From an uncultured Bacteroidota bacterium (GTDB taxonomy: Bacteria > Bacteroidota > Bacteroidia > Chitinophagales > Chitinophagaceae): DNA of 64,000 nucleotides. Both the position numbers and the translations under genes were made by a program. Shown piece after piece: positions 45,159-52,799 of this stretch. Every line of letters starts with the position of its first letter. The stretch's first letter is position 1. The notes beneath the pieces are model-generated. The model ran no database searches and was not told the origin of the DNA. It saw only the letters and a program-made list of their open reading frames with translations. The stretch spans positions 22,185-86,184 of the forward strand of contig CAISPO010000072.1 in assembly GCA_903887415.1 (NCBI GenBank), given 5' to 3'.

Positions 45159-46949
45159 CTACGATTTCACAAACTTCCTCACCGCTGTATCATTGACCCT
45201 TACAAAGTACATACCCGCAGGAAAGGAAGCAACATCAATGCTGGCCTGCAAACCCGCCTGTCCGGTAGGCAGGCTGCCGACTGCAAACTGTGAACTGTAA
45301 ACCGTTTGCCCTAAGAGGTTGGTGATGGTTATCTGGGTTATTTTATCCGGGGAGGTGATGGTGAGCGATGTGGTAGCGGGGTTCGGATAGAGGGATATAT
45401 TGTCTACATACTTTTTGGTTAACTCTACGTCACTATAATAATAACACTCTAAGGCAGGCCGAAACTTTGCCGTAAACATTGCTTCACCACTGCGACCCCA
45501 CCAGTATGCAACACTCGTATCCAAGATAGCTGCACCTGTTACGTCATCAGAAAGGTAAATGTTTCCAAGAGCATCGGAAGATAAACTTGAGTTATCATCT
45601 TCCTCGTTAGGTATCATATCATGGTATAGTAAAGCCCCGTTTTCAGTATAGCCAACCAATAACGTAGGATTAGAGTATCCCGACGGAGCATAAACAATAG
45701 TTGTGTTGTCAATGTAACATGACGAACCATTCATTACTCCGGAAATCCAAACGTGATCGCAGTGATCAGTTGTAAGGCCCCATATCGAAATTTGAGTACC
45801 ACCTCCAACCGATATCGGACTATATGCTTTTGCCCATATTACATTGCCCGCAGCATCGTATTTGGCTAGGTAACCGCTTTGGGAGAGGTACGAATTAAAA
45901 AACGTAATTGAGCCTACAGAAAAACTCGTTGAATCATAAATAGTTCCTGAAATGTACACGTTATTTGCCAAGTCGGCCGCAATTGCCATTGGAGCCCCAC
46001 TTCCACTCGAATTCCTTGTCCAAACTACACTGCCGCCTGAATCGAGTTTCGTTAAAAATATATCCGGAGCGTCATATGCTGTTGTAGAGCCTACAGAATA
46101 TGTCAACGAAGAAGTTCCAAACGCGATACTCGGGGACCTAAATGTACCCGTGATTATTGGGCTACCGTCAGCACTAACTGCGATACCTAAACCAAAATCA
46201 TCTTCAATACCGCCAAATTCCTTTGTCCAAAGAACGTTACCAGAAGAATCGTATTTAGCAAGAAAAATATCACTGGTGCTGTCGTGAGCGTTCACCAAAC
46301 TGTCCGCACCAATATGAATTGATGAACTTGAAAAAGATCCACAAACGTAGATATTGTTGAATTTATCACAAGAAATGCCTCCTACGGACAAAGAATAACC
46401 ATCGGGCATTACTTTACCTCCTGTTTTATGCCATACTACATTTCCAGCTGTATCAAATTTTAGTATAAAATAGCTCGTGTTATAATAGTCATTTTCACCA
46501 ATTGCTGCATCGTAATAGGGGTTTGTAATTAAATAGTTCCCAAACATGAGCGAGTCACTCCAAAAATAGCCAAATAGGTACATATTCCCAGATCTATCCG
46601 TTGTAATATTATATGGTGCGGCTTGTCCATTACCGCTAACCATGGTCCATAATACATTACCTGATGTATCATATTTATTGAGAACAATATTGGCCGACAA
46701 TGCAGGACGGTAAAACTTGTTGCCTCCAAAACAAATACTGTCTCCGTGATTTCCACCGGAGAAAATACCGCCTGTATAAACATTATTAAAAATGTCAGTT
46801 CTACATAGCCACCCATCGCCAAGACCGCCGCCAACGAGTCCACCACAATTTTCGCCATTTGCCCATTGCCAAGACTGGGCATCAGCACTCATAGTATTGC
46901 AAAGGGCTAATAAAAAAAGTAATGCGATACGCGACCTCAACTTTTTCAT
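45159..46949 (-). CDS. Beta-propeller-like (SBBP-type) secreted protein with T9SS type A domain
   Basis: The 596-residue protein has a signal peptide (about 1-25, ending ADAQ). It then has repeated units of about 55 residues with the pattern Y..GNV.W.K..GG...D, D..NN.Y..G.F and F..D..L....D.F..KYDSSGNVLW, which match SBBP-like beta-propeller repeats seen in secreted Bacteroidota proteins. The type A C-terminal domain (NISLYPNPATTSLTIT ... GMYFVRVNDTAVRKFVKS) directs T9SS export. That domain is interrupted by SLPTGQAGL, encoded by a GC-rich inverted repeat (45251-45276). A box, TACTTTTA, lies 17 nt or so upstream of the ATG, and a terminator-like hairpin lies just beyond it. Confidence 0.83.
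   Translation of the reverse strand: MKKLRSRIALLFLLALCNTMSADAQSWQWANGENCGGLVGGGLGDGWLCRTDIFNNVYTGGIFSGGNHGDSICFGGNKFYRPALSANIVLNKYDTSGNVLWTMVSGNGQAAPYNITTDRSGNMYLFGYFWSDSLMFGNYLITNPYYDAAIGENDYYNTSYFILKFDTAGNVVWHKTGGKVMPDGYSLSVGGISCDKFNNIYVCGSFSSSSIHIGADSLVNAHDSTSDIFLAKYDSSGNVLWTKEFGGIEDDFGLGIAVSADGSPIITGTFRSPSIAFGTSSLTYSVGSTTAYDAPDIFLTKLDSGGSVVWTRNSSGSGAPMAIAADLANNVYISGTIYDSTSFSVGSITFFNSYLSQSGYLAKYDAAGNVIWAKAYSPISVGGGTQISIWGLTTDHCDHVWISGVMNGSSCYIDNTTIVYAPSGYSNPTLLVGYTENGALLYHDMIPNEEDDNSSLSSDALGNIYLSDDVTGAAILDTSVAYWWGRSGEAMFTAKFRPALECYYYSDVELTKKYVDNISLYPNPATTSLTITSPDKITQITITNLLGQTVYSSQFAVGSLPTGQAGLQASIDVASFPAGMYFVRVNDTAVRKFVKS
45251..45276. repeat. GC-rich inverted repeat inserted in the sorting domain of the 596-residue protein
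   Basis: Arms GCCTGTCC / GGTAGGC surround the centre. Read on the minus strand it encodes LPTGQAG inside the C-terminal sorting domain. A related element lies at 15489-15512. Confidence 0.6.
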
Positions 46950-46989
46950 AGGGCATATTTACAGTAAAAGTACAACCTCCGCGCATAAA

Positions 46990-47015
46990 AAAAATCAGTA
47001 TAAATACTGATTTTT
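46990..47015 (-). terminator. Strong minus-strand terminator upstream of the 596-residue gene
   Basis: A 12-bp stem, AAAAATCAGTAT / ATACTGATTTTT, has a 2-nt centre and is followed by eight T on the minus strand. It lies upstream of the promoter of the 596-residue gene, so it ends a transcript coming from the 47.0-47.8 kb region or from the acyl-CoA dehydrogenase gene. Confidence 0.7.
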
Positions 47016-47044
47016 AATAACTCTACTTACGAAACATCCTCACT

Positions 47045-47090
47045 GATCCCGTTTGCAACGGGGATCAAAGGGAGCGGCGTTTGCAACGCC
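47045..47090. repeat. Two adjacent GTTTGCAAC-centred palindromes
   Basis: CCCGTTTGCAACGGG (within 47045-47066, stem extended by GAT / ATC) and GGCGTTTGCAACGCC (47076-47090) share the same centre with different arms. Confidence 0.7.
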
Positions 47091-47106
47091 AGCAACCAAA
47101 TGCGTT

Positions 47107-47265
47107 CTATAGTTTTTCTCTTCCCATAAATAGATATTTCGTCTTGGACCGTATTAATTTTCTATAGATCTTTGTGGCATAAAAGACCGTTTCCACATCC
47201 ACACCGTTTGATCTGCGAAAATCTATAAGTACAATGAATCCCGCAATTCTTTTTGGGAGACGCAC
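47107..47265 (-). pseudogene. Fragment of an HTH/excisionase-like protein (tentative)
   Basis: This 52-codon open stretch begins at a GTG right after a stop. It reads protein-like, with FRRSNGVDVETVFYATKIY and SKTKYLFMGREKL. The end resembles the wing of excisionase-type helix-turn-helix domains (K.KYL..GR). It could be the remnant of a mobile-element gene in the repeat-rich gap. No other evidence supports translation. Confidence 0.25.
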
Positions 47266-47346
47266 TCAGTTCGCTGGAAAAATTGGGACATAATATGGCA
47301 TGTGACCGAGGACATTTCGGCAACAGATAACAATCCCACTTTAAGC

Positions 47347-47706
47347 TGCTACCGCGACTAAAAACCTACTAAACCCCAATACCCCACATGGGGCATAAGT
47401 GGGACATGGCATAATACATAATCGATTAAAAGTCAGAAATTTAAAACTGCCTGATGCCCCATTTGTGAGTTTCTTTTTTTCCGTGGGGCATGGGGCATTG
47501 CTCAAATAAATGACTGCTCCAAAATCAATTTAACAACATAAACCGCAACTGCTCCTGCCGACTGAAAACTACCAACTTAAACACCGCGCGTGGGGCACAA
47601 TGGGAAACGCGATTATTCAATAATATCAGCCACCACAACGGCTTGCATAAGAATACAATGCCCCATTTGTGAGTTTCTTTTTTTCTTGACTCATGGGGCA
47701 TTATAT
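47347..47706. repeat. Imperfect direct duplication with GGGGCAT hairpins (two copies about 201 bp apart)
   Basis: The first copy (47347-47502) and second copy (47548-47706) both start with TGCT.C.GCGACT.AAAAC.TAC-like sequence and contain TGGGGCA blocks. Both end with ATGCCCCATTTGTGAGTTTC followed by T7 (47454-47480 and 47658-47684) and then TGGGGCAT. In each, ATGCCCCA pairs with the later TGGGGCAT to give a stem of 8 bp with a loop of about 20-27 nt. Confidence 0.7.
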
Positions 47707-47794
47707 TCTTTATACTGTTTTTTCATTGACATTACGTAACATCTCCTCTCCTTGGGGGTTCCCCTGAGGGAAGGAGCGAAGCTCGGGGGAGGGA

Positions 47795-48973
47795 CTACTG
47801 AAACGCATTCAACCCCGTTACATCCATACCCGTAATGAGCAGGTGAATATCATGCGTACCCTCGTAGGTAACAACAGACTCCAGGTTCATCATATGGCGC
47901 ATAATGCTGAACTCACCGGTGATGCCCATACCGCCCAGTATCTGGCGGGCTTCGCGGCTCACTTTCAGGGCTATGTCGCAGCTATTGCGTTTTGCCATAG
48001 ATATTTGTGCCGGCGTAGCGCGGTCTTCATTGCGCAGCACGCCCAGGCGCCAGTTAAGCAGTTGGCTCTTGGTGATCTCGGTGATCATCTCTGCAAGTTT
48101 CTTCTGTGTAAGCTGGAAGCCAGCGATAGGCCTGCCAAACTGTATCCGCTGTTTTGCATAACGCAGCGCCGTATCATAGCAATCCATAGCACAACCAAGT
48201 GCGCCCCAGGCTATGCCGTAGCGCGCACTGGAAAGGCAGGTAAGCGGCCCTTTGAGGCCTTTTATCGTTGGGAAGATATTTTCTTTCGGAACCTTCACAT
48301 TATCAAACACCAGCTCGCCGGTAGCAGATGCCCGCAGCGACCATTTGCCATGCGTAGTAGGCGTTGAGAAACCTTCCATGCCACGCTCTACCACCATGCC
48401 GCGGATCTCGCCCGCCTCGTCCTTAGCCCATACCACTGCTATGTCTGCAAAGGGAGCATTGGATATCCACATTTTGGAACCATTCAGGATTACATGGTCC
48501 CCTGCATCCTTAAAGTTGGTGAGCATACCGGCTGGGTTAGAGCCATGGTTTGGCTCCGTCAGTCCGAAGCAGCCCATCCACTCCCCGGTTGCCAGTTTTG
48601 GCAGGTACTTCATTTTCTGCTCCTCGCTCCCGAATTTATATATTGGGAACATTACTAATGAACCCTGTACCGATGCCGTGGAACGAACACCGGAGTCACC
48701 GCGCTCTAGTTCCTGCATCATAATGCCGTAAGAAATGTAGTCGAGACCCGCGCCGCCATATTTCTGGGGAACAAATGGGCCAAAGCATCCCAAATCTCCC
48801 ATGCCCTTGATGATCTGCTTAGGGAACTCTGCCTTTTGGGCATAGTCCTCTATTATGGGCGATATTTCCTTCTTTACATAAGCCCTCACCGCATCTCTTA
48901 TCAGTTTATGCTCATCAGTCAAAAGCTCATCTACGAGAAAATAATCGGGCGCCTGATATAAATCCTTTTCCAT
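47795..48973 (-). CDS. Acyl-CoA dehydrogenase, glutaryl-CoA dehydrogenase-like
   Basis: This 392-residue flavoenzyme has LTDEHKLIRDAVRAYVKKEI at the N-terminus, MGCFGLTEPNHGSNPAGM (FAD/substrate site), MWISNAPFADIAVVWAKDE, YAKQRIQFGRPIAGFQLTQ, QILGGMGI and the C-terminal VTYEGTHDIHLLITG. The catalytic Glu is in VTYEGTHDIH, the signature of the glutaryl-CoA dehydrogenase subgroup. It would oxidise and decarboxylate glutaryl-CoA to crotonyl-CoA in lysine/tryptophan breakdown, with FAD and an electron-transfer flavoprotein; other short acyl substrates are possible. A promoter box, TACCTTTG (49005-49012), lies about 31 nt upstream. No pathway neighbours are present. Confidence 0.88.
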   Translation of the reverse strand: MEKDLYQAPDYFLVDELLTDEHKLIRDAVRAYVKKEISPIIEDYAQKAEFPKQIIKGMGDLGCFGPFVPQKYGGAGLDYISYGIMMQELERGDSGVRSTASVQGSLVMFPIYKFGSEEQKMKYLPKLATGEWMGCFGLTEPNHGSNPAGMLTNFKDAGDHVILNGSKMWISNAPFADIAVVWAKDEAGEIRGMVVERGMEGFSTPTTHGKWSLRASATGELVFDNVKVPKENIFPTIKGLKGPLTCLSSARYGIAWGALGCAMDCYDTALRYAKQRIQFGRPIAGFQLTQKKLAEMITEITKSQLLNWRLGVLRNEDRATPAQISMAKRNSCDIALKVSREARQILGGMGITGEFSIMRHMMNLESVVTYEGTHDIHLLITGMDVTGLNAFQ

Positions 48974-49004
48974 ATTTTGTTAAAGTTGGGGTGAAAATGT
49001 GGCG

Positions 49005-49012
49005 CAAAGGTA
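49005..49012 (-). promoter_or_regulatory. -7 box TACCTTTG for the acyl-CoA dehydrogenase
   Basis: It matches TAnnTTTG on the minus strand. A second box, TAATTTTG, on the plus strand (49033-49040) lies next to it and could start a leader of about 240 nt for the sigma-factor gene. Confidence 0.45.
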
Positions 49013-49286
49013 GCATTTTTGGCATATTGGTATAATTTTGCAGCGCATTAAACGTTAGTGAAGGCAGAACGTCTTAAAATTATAGGGGTATAAGTAATAA
49101 TCATAACCCCTGAAACGACATACTACAGCGTTTCTCATTAAAATAAGACCAGCGGGATACAATTTGTTAATAGAAATTATCAAACTGTGGAACGTATTTT
49201 GTGCGTATGTATGTACAGGCATTTTGAAAAAATAAGTTCACAAATACCTGCCTTTATTAATAGTATTTAAAAATAATGTTTTTTCT

Positions 49287-50144
49287 ATGAGGCAATTAAA
49301 AATTGCTACCCAGATTACGAACCGCGATTCGCAGGCCGTTGAAAAGTATTTGCAGGAGATCAGCAAAATTTCAATGATCACGCCTGAGGAAGAGACTACC
49401 CTCGCCCAGAAGATACACATGGGCGACCAGCGTGCGCTGGAGAAGTTAGTTAAATCGAATCTCCGTTTCGTGGTTTCTGTGGCTAAACAGTACCAGCACC
49501 AGGGCTTATCGCTCAGTGACCTTATTAACGAGGGCAACCTCGGGCTCATCAAGGCCGCCCAGCGGTTTGATGAAACCAAGGGCTTCAAATTCATTTCTTA
49601 TGCCGTTTGGTGGATACGACAGTCGATACTGCAGGCTTTGGCCGAGCAGGGTCGCCTTGTGCGCCTGCCACAGAACAAAATAGGTACTTACAATAAGGCC
49701 AACAAAGCGTTCATCGCTTTTGAGCAGGAAAACGAGCGCGAACCTTCTACTGAAGAGCTGGCAGACATACTCGATATGAGCGAAACGGAAGTAACGAACA
49801 TATTCACCAGCAATACACGCCACACTTCACTTGATGCACCTGTGCATGAGGCAGAAGATGTTGCGATGGGCGACCTCCTCCCCGGCAGCAGCGATACCGA
49901 TGATGATGTAATGAAGGATTCGCTCCGTAATGAGATTCGCCGTATCCTTAAGTCACTCAGCCAGCGCGAAGCCGAAATACTTGCAGCCTACTTTGGACTG
50001 GAAGGTGACCAGGGGCCCAGCATTGAGGAAATAGGCGAGAAATACGACCTAACGAAGGAGCGTATCCGCCAGATCAAGGAGCGCGCTATTAAGCGCCTGC
50101 AAAAGGCTCGCTACAGCAATGCGCTGAAGGCATATTTGGGTTAA
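49287..50144 (+). CDS. rpoD: RNA polymerase primary sigma factor (Bacteroidota RpoD type)
   Basis: The 285-residue factor has every sigma-70 region except the long N-terminal 1.1 domain, which is normal for the short Bacteroidota primary sigma factor. Region 1.2 is VEKYLQEISKISMITPEEE; region 2 is LVKSNLRFVVSVAKQYQHQG, LSLSDLINEGNLGLIKAAQR and FDETKGFKFISYAVWWIRQS; region 3 is RLPQNK ... PSTEELADIL; region 4 is LSQREAEILAAYFGL ... IGEKYDLTKERIRQIKERAI. It directs RNA polymerase to the TTTG/TAnnTTTG promoters seen across this window. The gene stands alone with a possible 240-nt leader and a strong terminator. Confidence 0.95.
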   Translation: MRQLKIATQITNRDSQAVEKYLQEISKISMITPEEETTLAQKIHMGDQRALEKLVKSNLRFVVSVAKQYQHQGLSLSDLINEGNLGLIKAAQRFDETKGFKFISYAVWWIRQSILQALAEQGRLVRLPQNKIGTYNKANKAFIAFEQENEREPSTEELADILDMSETEVTNIFTSNTRHTSLDAPVHEAEDVAMGDLLPGSSDTDDDVMKDSLRNEIRRILKSLSQREAEILAAYFGLEGDQGPSIEEIGEKYDLTKERIRQIKERAIKRLQKARYSNALKAYLG

Positions 50145-50165
50145 TTCGATAAAAAATTAAATGGT

Positions 50166-50195
50166 AAAAAGGAACAGCGTTGGTTGTTCCTTTTT
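50166..50195. terminator. Bidirectional terminator after rpoD
   Basis: The stem AAAAAGGAACA / TGTTCCTTTTT has an 8-nt loop. It serves the sigma-factor gene and the convergent DUF3830-like gene. Confidence 0.9.
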
Positions 50196-50198
50196 GTT

Positions 50199-50612
50199 TT
50201 ACGGCATACGTTCAAAAACCGCTGCCAGCACACCACCCTTCCATATCTTCTCGCCTATCATTTTTAAGGTGTCCATGTCATCCGCTACAGCCCGGGCAAA
50301 TATATTGCAGCCGTCTAGTCCTTTGCCCTCCCCATAGTATATGCCCATTGCATTGCGCGTTTTAGATCGAACCGGTTTCATAGGCCCAAGAACAACTTCA
50401 CCGGGCATGGTAAACACTGAACTGTTCTCCTGAATAATATCCAGCTTCGGACTTTGGTCCGTCCATATCTCTTGCCCCGACACCCTGGCGTGCATAAGGG
50501 TCAGCCTGAACGGAAGCAAACGGTCAAAGGCATGACAAGTAACCGGGGCTTCCTGTTCATAGTAAGCAAACCGTACACTTTCGGCACCTACTTTTATGAT
50601 AAAACCTTCCAT
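50199..50612 (-). CDS. DUF3830 / cyclophilin-like family protein
   Basis: I start it at MEGFIIKVGAESVRFAYYEQ (137 residues). The ORF opens 15 codons earlier, but an AT-rich promoter-like stretch (TATATTTTGCC) lies in that extension. The sequence VRFAYYEQEAPVTCHAFDRLLPFRLTLMHARVSGQEIW ... PGEVVLGPM and AMGIYYGEGKGLDGCNIFARAV has the layout of DUF3830 proteins, which adopt a cyclophilin-like barrel. No enzymatic activity has been assigned to the family as far as I know. There is no signal peptide, so it is cytoplasmic. It is convergent with rpoD and shares its terminator. Confidence 0.7.
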   Translation of the reverse strand: MEGFIIKVGAESVRFAYYEQEAPVTCHAFDRLLPFRLTLMHARVSGQEIWTDQSPKLDIIQENSSVFTMPGEVVLGPMKPVRSKTRNAMGIYYGEGKGLDGCNIFARAVADDMDTLKMIGEKIWKGGVLAAVFERMP

Positions 50613-50778
50613 AATTGCTGTGGTATTAAATGTTCTGATTTGGCAAAATATAATCAACGGACGTTGGAAGAAATTATTTCGTTACCATTCCAATTAGTCC
50701 CGTATTTCCAAAAAAATACAGCCCTCAATCGCTTGAAGGCTGTAGGATGTATCTATTAAAATTTTCGTCTGCTTGCTG

Positions 50779-52749
50779 CTATTTCTTTATTTCCATTGTA
50801 GCACGCCTGTCTTCAGCCCTGCCCTCTGCAGTGTTGTTCGGCGCTACGGGATATTTTTCGCCAAAGCCTTTTATTTTCAGCCTGTGCGCGCTGATGCCTT
50901 TCCTGATGAGGTAGTCCTTCACCGCCTCTGCACGCCTTACGGACAACGCCTGGTTGTATTCTTTTGTCCCTATCTTATCGGTATACGCATCTATGGTAAT
51001 GGTGGACTTCTTGTCCTTCTTCATTTCTCTTGCTGCTTCGTTCAGCTCGGCATATGAGCTTTTGTGGATGGTGGATTTATCAAAGTCAAATAGTATAGGC
51101 TTTGAGATGTTTACGCCGTTGCGTGTCCTGGTGATAGTGGTTGCGACCTCCGATTCCGGTAACGGTTTTGCAGTGTCCACTGGTACAGGCGCAGTTAAGG
51201 TAAAATCCTTACCGTTTGCGGAACAGGTACCAGAGGTGGCCACGACGCCGGTATAAGCACCTTCGCACAGGGCACCGATGTTTACTGCATTATTCACACC
51301 CACTACTCCCGTAAAGACGGGCTGCGGCGCCCCGTTCAGGTTATAATTAATGGACACTGCCTTGCCCGCATACAGGCCATTGAACGTTACTGAGCCATCA
51401 CATACACCTTTGGCCGATGGATTTGAGGGACGCTGGGAAGATATAGTCATCACCGGTGCAGCGATCATAATATCCGCTGTAGCAGCTTTTTTCCTCTTTA
51501 TTTTTGCGGTAACACCCGTATAATTCCCCGCACACAGGTTGGATATTTTTACTGCCCCGTCTGGCTGCACTGTTGCGGCATACTCCGTTGGCTGTGCACC
51601 ATTGAGGCTGTAATCAACGGTAACAGGCTCGTTAGGTAATAAGCCATGAAGTATAATACTGCCGTCGCACAGGCCACATTGGGTTGGCGCAAACTTGTCA
51701 GAAGAAGTGATAACCAGCGGCACTTGTTTTTTCCCAAACAGGAAGCGTACACCAACATTAATACCATACTGCTGGTTGACACTTGCCGTTACATTGTTCA
51801 TTGTTGAACTATAAGTACCCATACCATCAGTAAGGCGATAACCGCCCTGCGCGTTATTCTTAAATGGTTGGAACATATAGTAAACCCCAAAGTTGAGCGC
51901 TACATTATCAGACAAGTAGTAGGCGAATGAGGGCTGTAAAATAAACCCAACAGAACCAGTTGTATAATTGGTATTGCCGGTACGCGTACCCGGGCTTAAT
52001 CCTTCACCAACATTGTAGCCAAGCAAACGTTTGGCATCAACGTACGCCTGGTAATTGCCGTTAGGATTGTTTTTCAGGAACTCACCCTTGGTTATGAACC
52101 AGTCATTTGACGATGCCACTGGAGCGTTGTCATATACCGATACTGTACCACCATCACTGCTTTGGGCGAACTTGTAAATTGCGCCGTAATCAAAATTGGC
52201 ATAAGTAGTATAGGCGTTCTTCATTTGCAGATTGAACAACGCGCCTGCATCTGCAGTAAAGCCCCAATGTTTGGAGAAACGGTTTTTGTACTTCGGCACC
52301 AGGGGTATATTGATGTTTGTAGAAATGACCTGTTCCCTTACATCATTGCCGGTTACCACCTGCCTGTAGATGTTTCCTGCGCCATCGGTTGCCTGGTATT
52401 CTGTATGATAGTCATTCAGAATTGCGTCTCCATTCTGCTGCATATACAGTATGCCTGCCCCTATCCCGAAATGGCGCTTCTTACCAAAGAAGAAACCCAG
52501 TTGTGCATCTCCACCGTAGGAGTACCCATTCCGGTATTTCAATTGGCCTGTATTCGTGTTGAGTGTGTTTGGATAGTTGGCATCTGTATTTGCTGATGTA
52601 AACGCCTGGCTGGCTCCTCCTCCAAGGAGGTTTATATCGATCACCCACCTGGATAAAAGACTATCTGCATGATAACTGTGTTTTGACTCCTGGGCTATTG
52701 CCAGGACAGTGCCATAAGCTGCTGCCAGGAGGAATATAAGTTTCTTCAT
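50779..52749 (-). CDS. OmpA-family outer-membrane protein with internal Ig-like repeats
   Basis: The protein has 656 residues. The signal peptide (about 1-20) is followed by a beta-barrel-like region (about 25-345) with alternating aromatic strands (YGGDAQLGFFFGKKRHFGIG, FAYYLSDNVALNFGVYYMF, YGINVGVRFLFGK). Next come two SprB-like repeats of about 95 residues (CDGSIILHGLLPNEPVTVDY and CDGSVTFNGLYAGKAVSINY). The C-terminal OmpA domain (about 545-656) has ITIDAYTDKIGTKEYNQALS, RRAEAVKDYL and GFGEKYPVAPNNTAEGRAED. The Asp and Arg used to bind peptidoglycan are present. The layout puts the repeats between barrel and OmpA domain, so they should be periplasmic. It follows the DUF3494 adhesin gene by 50 bp, so the two probably form an operon. 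Confidence 0.88.
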   Translation of the reverse strand: MKKLIFLLAAAYGTVLAIAQESKHSYHADSLLSRWVIDINLLGGGASQAFTSANTDANYPNTLNTNTGQLKYRNGYSYGGDAQLGFFFGKKRHFGIGAGILYMQQNGDAILNDYHTEYQATDGAGNIYRQVVTGNDVREQVISTNINIPLVPKYKNRFSKHWGFTADAGALFNLQMKNAYTTYANFDYGAIYKFAQSSDGGTVSVYDNAPVASSNDWFITKGEFLKNNPNGNYQAYVDAKRLLGYNVGEGLSPGTRTGNTNYTTGSVGFILQPSFAYYLSDNVALNFGVYYMFQPFKNNAQGGYRLTDGMGTYSSTMNNVTASVNQQYGINVGVRFLFGKKQVPLVITSSDKFAPTQCGLCDGSIILHGLLPNEPVTVDYSLNGAQPTEYAATVQPDGAVKISNLCAGNYTGVTAKIKRKKAATADIMIAAPVMTISSQRPSNPSAKGVCDGSVTFNGLYAGKAVSINYNLNGAPQPVFTGVVGVNNAVNIGALCEGAYTGVVATSGTCSANGKDFTLTAPVPVDTAKPLPESEVATTITRTRNGVNISKPILFDFDKSTIHKSSYAELNEAAREMKKDKKSTITIDAYTDKIGTKEYNQALSVRRAEAVKDYLIRKGISAHRLKIKGFGEKYPVAPNNTAEGRAEDRRATMEIKK

Positions 52750-52799
52750 TTTGTTTTTTTAAAAGTTAAGTTTTATGAATTGTCCAGAAAGTACTGGGG

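Larger units (their letters stand above)
46950..47794. other. Repeat-rich noncoding region of 845 bp
   Basis: This is the longest gap in the window. From left to right it holds a minus-strand terminator hairpin (46990-47015), two palindromes with the core GTTTGCAAC (47045-47090), a 52-codon gene fragment (47107-47265, minus), an imperfect direct duplication of about 160 bp (47347-47502 and 47548-47706) with GGGGCAT hairpins, and a GC-rich repeat (47748-47776) just before the acyl-CoA dehydrogenase stop. No full-length gene is present. Confidence 0.6.
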
